Shown: positions 60,801-64,000 of the stretch, in pieces
Numbering within the stretch: position 1 is the stretch's first letter
Layout: every line of letters begins with the position of its first letter
Assembly (NCBI GenBank): GCA_013399855.1
Contig: VXAY01004287.1
Span: 304,690-368,689 of the forward strand
Reading direction: 5' to 3'
DNA length: 64,000 bases
From: Oxyruncus cristatus
Taxonomy: Eukaryota; Chordata; Aves; Passeriformes; Cotingidae
Translations under genes and position numbers: made by a program
Notes under the pieces: generated by a model
The model's database searches: none
What the model was told of the DNA's origin: nothing
Seen by the model: only the letters and a program-made list of their open reading frames with translations

Positions 60801-63345
60801 AGATGCCATGCGGGTTTACCAGAAAAGGTTTTGGAGTGTCCTCATAATGATGCTTTAGAGGTCACTCTCCCCCTCCCCCATAGTTCCTACTTCAAAGCCC
60901 TCCTTACCAGGTCACCCATCAGGCTGGCAAGGATACCTTTGCTCTCCTTTCCAAGCTGGATCCCATCTCTGCCAAGCAGGTCCTTGCATTCACAGAACTT
61001 CAAGCCAAGCCACACATCGTGCAAGCCAACCTAAGGAAAACTTCCCCTTTCAAAAGCAATTCTCTTCCATACCCCTTCTGTTATTTGATATACCTCAAGC
61101 TGAACAACAGCCAACTCAAAACACTGTCCCACAACTCCAACACGCATTCTCAATGGACTCATCTAAGAGATTTCATAGACAGTAAGAACCCTGGAAACTC
61201 CTGAACCGTCACCACTCCAAGATCTGAACCTCTAGAACCAGCTTTAGCAGAGCATCTGATCATCTTAAACATTCCATTAGCTCATAGAATATCTCCAGTT
61301 GGAAGGGACCCACAGGGATCGAGTCCAACACCCCGCTCCTCACAGGGCCACCTAAAACTAAATCATATGACTAAGAGCATCAGCCAGATGAACTCTGAGC
61401 GACACTCTTCGCTATTCCCACTAAAATACTTACTCACAGAGGGTAAAGTCAGGACTTGATTATGTACTGCCGTAGGGAATGTCACCACAGTTTAACAGAC
61501 AGGCCAAATTTTACCATTGCTTCTGATATTCCCAAGACAGGAGACTAAGATAACTGCTGACAAAATTAGAGAGGGTATTTGAAATCCTGAAAATGACTTA
61601 AGCCAGACACAGCCTGCTAATGCGGGCAAACTAGAAACCAGATAACTGAAGTGATGGGGATTTAAATTGTTAATTTTCTACAGGACTTAATCCAACTCAT
61701 TACACAAACATGTAGCAGCACAACTCCGTGTTGCAAGCTAATCCTTATTTTAAGTTGGCTTCACTAGGAAAGAGGTCATGTCTCACAACTATCCCAAGAT
61801 ACACATTTTTACATATATACATCCACATGCACTTACAGCTAATAGAGAAATTTTTATGAAAAGGTCTTAATCTAGGCAGTAAATACACTGTCTTTCTCTC
61901 TGAAGTACTAGCACAGAAACAAAGTTAGCAAACTGTTTTTTTCTTCCCATATTTATTTAGGAAAAGGTATACCAAGGCCCTCATGTTTCAACATCAGGAA
62001 AAGTTACTGAGGATACCAAAAACCAGAAAAACTTCTTTGTCAATAAAAATCTTTCTATTAAAAAAGATTTTCAAGGGCAGAAGAAACATTTACCGTCATT
62101 TCAGACACTGTCACTTAAATAGCAAGCTCTTCTCAGAAGCAAGATAGCAAGCACTTTCTTCCTTCAGTCCACCGCCTTGTGCTCTGTCTACTAACTACAG
62201 TGCAGTCTACAGAGATTTTGAGTCAAATTCCACAAGGAAAAGAAAGCTGAACTATATCTAAGAATAGTGATCCTACAGCATTAGAGCCAGAGGAGAGGGG
62301 ATGGAAGGGTGGGAGGGTACAAAGCTATTGATATGGACCAAAACAAATAAGAAATGATTTTGAGTTGAGAATACTAGTTGATTAAACTTAGGACTTCAAT
62401 GTAATTTCCAGAGGTGAGGGAGGTTATATCATATGGCAATGACTACATTCCGTTATTTTACCCAGTCAGGGCCCTCTCTACAAGAAAAAAAACCCCAAGT
62501 TTTCATGCAAATTAACACAGGCTATGAGGAAAAAAACCCCAGCACAATTCAGGTGAAGTATTCATCTAGTTAATTTCTGATTAATGTCAACAGACAATAA
62601 TGAAATGCATACAAACTCCAAAGGTAACTACAAAGGTAGCTGCATTTGTGTTTATGTTTCAAACATAATACTGTTCTGGGCAGATATGCATAGCTAATTT
62701 GAGAGCAATTACAGTGGCCTCTGCTGTGCAACACTTTTTGTTCAGGGATTGATACTGCAACATTTATTATGACTTTTGAGGGTTGTTTGTGTGTATCTTA
62801 TGCAAATATCCAATTAACTTGCTACTATCAATCAAGTCCAAGCAGGAATGCAAAATTAGTCCTGTATTTTAAGCTATTACTACCTGGAATTTGTCTTCTA
62901 AAAGCTTTATTGGCTTGATTTTAGTGGAGGATGTGGGGGATGGAGAGGGGCAACACACAGCAGGAAAACCCAAAACAAAACAACAAAACAAACCCCCCCA
63001 GACTCTAAAGGGGAAGGAACAACATACATGAGCCTACAAGCTGGACAAAACCCAAGACTACCAGTAAGGCATCCAAGCTCATTTTTGACATGCATTCATT
63101 TTGGAGATAGATATATATTCAGGTATCAAAATATGAAATACCATTCCATTTTTAGACCTGCACCACAAGCTGCGTTCACATGTGTATACCAACCTTGATT
63201 CAAGTATGTGAGAGTTTCATCATATAATTTTACTGCTGGAGAAGTTGCAGCACACATAACATACTGGAAGGGTGGATGTTTGGTCTCATTTTCTTGTGGA
63301 AGGCTGGAATCTTCCTGTTTGAAAATAGGCAGTGCCAATACATCA
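39807..63345 (-). CDS. UBP1: UBP1 (LBP-1a/LBP-1b), grainyhead/CP2-family transcription factor (5' exon outside window)
   Basis: Sequence-specific nuclear DNA-binding protein, relative of TFCP2 and TFCP2L1, acting as dimers or higher oligomers on promoters. Fifteen exons with GT-AG borders on the - strand join in one frame: 63345-63194, 59255-59179, 57096-56991, 56384-56278, 55004-54852, 54701-54591, 54069-53962, 46249-46146, 45328-45274, 45087-44994, 43540-43450, 42809-42700, 41312-41170, 40601-40550, 39844-39807. They give 499 codons plus TGA; about 38 N-terminal residues lie to the right. In order: acidic N-terminal part, CP2 DNA-binding domain (window codons about 20-230), 36-codon cassette, Ser/Pro/Thr linker, SAM-like domain (about 330-385), and the C-terminal oligomerisation domain ending GFHIILK. 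The neighbouring FBXL2 and the FLFTTIKAENGEG tail point to UBP1 rather than TFCP2. No stop or frameshift was seen. Confidence 0.97.
40550..40601 (-). CDS. UBP1: UBP1 exon (window codons 471-488)
   Basis: The acceptor is tttttttttgcag and the donor is AAAAG|gtacgt. It encodes [17 protein letters not shown], the penultimate block of the C-terminal domain, nearly identical across the family. Confidence 0.96.
41170..41312 (-). CDS. UBP1: UBP1 exon (window codons 423-470), oligomerisation domain
   Basis: The acceptor is ctttcttgtag and the donor is CAG|gtaatg. It encodes [20 protein letters not shown], then [20 protein letters not shown] and HILVSDQ, the conserved ubiquitin-like oligomerisation fold of CP2 proteins. 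Confidence 0.97.
42700..42809 (-). CDS. UBP1: UBP1 exon (window codons 386-423)
   Basis: The acceptor is aactgtgcag and the donor is TACG|gtacgg. It encodes [20 protein letters not shown], then [28 protein letters not shown] begins the C-terminal oligomerisation domain; the following Gly/Asn/Ser-rich loop is variable between paralogues. Confidence 0.95.
43450..43540 (-). CDS. UBP1: UBP1 exon (window codons 356-386), SAM-like domain
   Basis: The acceptor is tgtttctccag and the donor is CCAG|gtaatg. It encodes [20 protein letters not shown], then IRLYNALKS. The [19 protein letters not shown] pattern is typical of the SAM-like domain of this family. Confidence 0.96.
44994..45087 (-). CDS. UBP1: UBP1 exon (window codons 325-356), start of SAM-like domain
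   Basis: The acceptor is the tandem tttcttacagCAG and the donor is TCAG|gtatct. It encodes [20 protein letters not shown], then [11 protein letters not shown], the first helices of the SAM-like domain. The CAGCAG pair may give two isoforms differing by one Gln. Confidence 0.96.
45274..45328 (-). CDS. UBP1: UBP1 exon (window codons 306-324)
   Basis: The acceptor is ttaatctgtag and the donor is GAT|gtgagt. It encodes [18 protein letters not shown], a short linker exon. Confidence 0.95.
46146..46249 (-). CDS. UBP1: UBP1 exon (window codons 272-306), Ser/Pro/Thr linker
   Basis: The acceptor is cttccatcttcag and the donor is ACAG|gtaggt. It encodes [20 protein letters not shown], then [14 protein letters not shown], a low-complexity linker between the DNA-binding and SAM-like domains. 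Confidence 0.96.
48530..48690 (+). mobile_element. Ancient CR1/L3-like 3' tail
   Basis: The stretch around 48,600-48,690 reads cagcacctgccattgccact, then gggggacagaacactggact and a degraded continuation. It resembles the tail of old amniote L3/CR1 elements (cacctgccactgttagagac, aggatactgggctagatgga). Orientation is antisense to UBP1. The match is by eye and diverged. Confidence 0.45.
50291..50957 (+). mobile_element. Solo LTR of an endogenous retrovirus-like element
   Basis: A 667-bp block that is more GC-rich than its surroundings. It begins TGTTGATAATGG and ends CCAGCACA, so it has TG..CA ends. It is flanked by TGGAC (50286-50290) and TGTAC (50958-50962), a 5-bp target duplication with one mismatch. 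Inside are a TATA box (TATATAA, 50594-50600) and an ATTAAA at 50944-50949. No gag, pol or env reading frame adjoins it, so it is the single LTR left after recombination between two LTRs. The 5-bp duplication would fit an ERVL-type element, but the class is uncertain. It lies in a UBP1 intron, antisense to the gene. Confidence 0.72.
53962..54069 (-). CDS. UBP1: UBP1 cassette exon, 36 codons (LBP-1b-type insert; window codons 236-271)
   Basis: The acceptor is tgtttgtccag and the donor is AGT|gtaagg. It is 108 nt, phase 0 at both ends, and encodes [20 protein letters not shown], then [16 protein letters not shown]. In human UBP1 a 36-residue insert at this place distinguishes isoform LBP-1b from LBP-1a, so this exon is probably skipped in some transcripts; skipping keeps the frame. 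It carries a basic patch (KKSSKR) and sits beside the 7.7-kb intron. Confidence 0.93.
54591..54701 (-). CDS. UBP1: UBP1 exon (window codons 199-235), basic linker
   Basis: The acceptor is catttatag and the donor is GAG|gtaaca. It encodes [20 protein letters not shown], then [17 protein letters not shown], a highly charged Lys/Glu-rich stretch after the CP2 core. Confidence 0.96.
54852..55004 (-). CDS. UBP1: UBP1 exon (window codons 148-198)
   Basis: The acceptor is tcctttcag and the donor is AAG|gtaaca. It encodes [40 protein letters not shown] and [11 protein letters not shown], the hallmark CP2 block including the basic [12 protein letters not shown] segment that contacts DNA in the family. 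Confidence 0.97.
56278..56384 (-). CDS. UBP1: UBP1 exon (window codons 112-147)
   Basis: The acceptor is tctattttaatag and the donor is CAG|gtttga. It encodes [20 protein letters not shown], then [15 protein letters not shown]. The Cys in TKCTSAF replaces an Arg that I recall as conserved in the family (KRTSAF); the codon is TGT. Confidence 0.96.
56991..57096 (-). CDS. UBP1: UBP1 exon (window codons 77-112)
   Basis: The acceptor is ctttattag and the donor is TTAG|gtataa. It encodes [20 protein letters not shown], then [15 protein letters not shown]. The [17 protein letters not shown] block is highly conserved in LBP-1/CP2 proteins. Confidence 0.97.
57097..59178 (-). other. UBP1: UBP1 intron (2.1 kb)
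   Basis: Plain AT-rich intron. I see no repeat family, RNA gene or extra exon. Confidence 0.7.
59179..59255 (-). CDS. UBP1: UBP1 exon (window codons 51-76)
   Basis: The acceptor is ctttgaag and the donor is aag|gtgaat. It encodes [20 protein letters not shown] followed by GKLVK, part of the CP2 DNA-binding domain. Confidence 0.96.
60885..61000 (-). mobile_element. CR1 ORF1 remnant (end of SGNH/esterase-like domain)
   Basis: On the - strand the sequence reads tgcaaggacctgcttggcag, then agatgggatccagcttggaa, and ends gtaaggagggctttgaagta. Translated this gives [23 protein letters not shown] and a stop. It resembles the end of CR1 ORF1 (DGIHLxxxGKxIxAxRLAxLVRRALN), where D and H are catalytic in the esterase-like domain. 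Here the His is replaced by Gln, so it is a decayed copy. The family assignment is from memory. Confidence 0.5.
61278..61410 (-). mobile_element. CR1 LINE 3'-terminal fragment
   Basis: On the + strand it begins ctcatagaatatctccagtt, then ggaagggacccacagggatc, gagtccaacaccccgctcct and cacagggccacctaaaacta, the familiar reversed 3' end of avian CR1 (catagaat..gttggaaggga..gagtccaac..). It is therefore inserted in the - orientation. Only about 130 bp is recognisable. Confidence 0.85.
63194..63345 (-). CDS. UBP1: UBP1 exon (window codons 1-51), N-terminal region
   Basis: The acceptor is gttcttttcag and the donor is CAAG|gttggt. It encodes [20 protein letters not shown], then a segment with [20 protein letters not shown] and TYLNQ, the start of the CP2 domain. 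It begins with the third base of a codon, so a further 5' exon exists to the right. Confidence 0.96.
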
Positions 63346-64000
63346 CTGAAAAGAACAAAACAACTTTGTGAGACTGTTGGCCCTGTTTTGCCTGAGGTAA
63401 GGAAAAAAAAAACTTATTTGTGACTTAAAAAAACTCACAATGAAATACATACAGAAGTGTGTCACTCAGTTTATTAGTGAAACCTATATGAGCAGTACCT
63501 AAAACACTGTCCATCAGAACTTCAGGCTAGGATACATAAACAATGCCGTGGGACCTAAGCAGGCAATAAAGTTGTGCTGTTCCTATGAAATTTTAATCTT
63601 CAGTTCTTGTCTCAACTGAAAAAAAACGGTTTTCATTAAATTTTTCGCCTGTCAGCATAGGCAAGCTTGCCTAACAAACATGCAGATGAAAGCAAGGCTT
63701 CTACTTTCTTCTTTGAGATAATATATTCCCCAAAGTAAGTTACCTACACTGTGAAAGCATCTCTCCCCATTTAGTACCATCTAACCTACTAATTCTGTAG
63801 ACACTGAAGATTTTTCAGTCATAACTTTTCTTAGGCTTTAGCCCAAAAATGATTAAGCCACAGATTCACAAAAGTTATACAAAGTTTATGCTAAGATTCA
63901 CTTCACTTACGTAGAACTCAAAACCCCCAGAAAACTTCAGAACTGCTAAATTTTGGAAGAGTAAAGAGCAATCCACAGGCTGTTGTATGAAAGACAGCTT
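63346..64000 (-). other. UBP1: UBP1 intron continuing beyond the window
   Basis: AT-rich intron upstream of the first UBP1 exon in the window. No further exon, promoter or CpG island appears, so the UBP1 start lies to the right. Confidence 0.75.

Larger units (their letters stand above)
59256..63193 (-). other. UBP1: UBP1 intron (3.9 kb) with CR1 remnants
   Basis: Contains two CR1 pieces, an ORF1 remnant (60,885-61,000) and a 3'-end fragment (61,278-61,410), both in UBP1 orientation. The rest is ordinary AT-rich intron. Confidence 0.75.

Noticed and set aside
39807..63345. Assignment of the right gene to TFCP2 or TFCP2L1
   Set aside because: The 36-codon cassette, the CSPWPDTPT linker, the FLFTTIKAENGEG tail and linkage to FBXL2 fit UBP1 better.

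Overview
This window is vertebrate nuclear DNA, most likely from a bird. It holds two multi-exon, tail-to-tail genes split by GT-AG introns, with vertebrate polyadenylation signals. The repeats are CR1 LINE fragments plus one solo LTR, which is typical of avian genomes. The AT-rich introns and compact size fit an avian macrochromosome. Species cannot be named from the sequence alone; a crocodilian or turtle is possible but less likely given the compact introns.

Left part (1-37,740, + strand): FBXL2. Fourteen coding exons (exons 2-15, positions 320-35,931) encode residues 2-423 of a 423-residue protein; only the exon with the start ATG lies left of the window. The product is the substrate-recognition subunit of an SCF ubiquitin ligase: an N-terminal F-box, a long run of cysteine-containing leucine-rich repeats, and a C-terminal CaaX prenylation box (CIIL). 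The 3' UTR ends near 37,740.

Right part (about 37,960-64,000, - strand): UBP1 (LBP-1a/b), a grainyhead/CP2-family transcription factor. Fifteen coding exons (63,345 down to 39,807) encode 499 codons through the stop; the first coding exon (roughly 38 residues) lies right of the window. They cover the CP2 DNA-binding domain, a 36-codon cassette exon, a Ser/Pro/Thr-rich linker, a SAM-like domain and the C-terminal oligomerisation domain. FBXL2 next to UBP1 is the conserved vertebrate order (human 3p22), which supports both names against their paralogues FBXL20 and TFCP2/TFCP2L1. The two transcripts converge with only about 200-250 bp between their predicted 3' ends.

Repeats: a 5'-truncated CR1 with a long residual reverse-transcriptase-tail reading frame (1,285-2,012, +), an ancient CR1/L3-like piece (about 10,480-10,720, +), a possible MIR-type SINE (about 7,020-7,140), an L3-like tail (about 48,530-48,690, +), a solo LTR with TG..CA ends and near-matching 5-bp flanking repeats (50,291-50,957, +), a CR1 ORF1 remnant (60,885-61,000, -) and a CR1 3' end (61,278-61,410, -). 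All lie in introns.

I found no sign of a new biological system. The most useful second-look items are transcript-level: the 3'-UTR intron candidate and CaaX variant in FBXL2, the 108-nt cassette and tandem NAGNAG acceptor in UBP1, an Arg-to-Cys change in the UBP1 DNA-binding domain, and the tight convergent gene ends.
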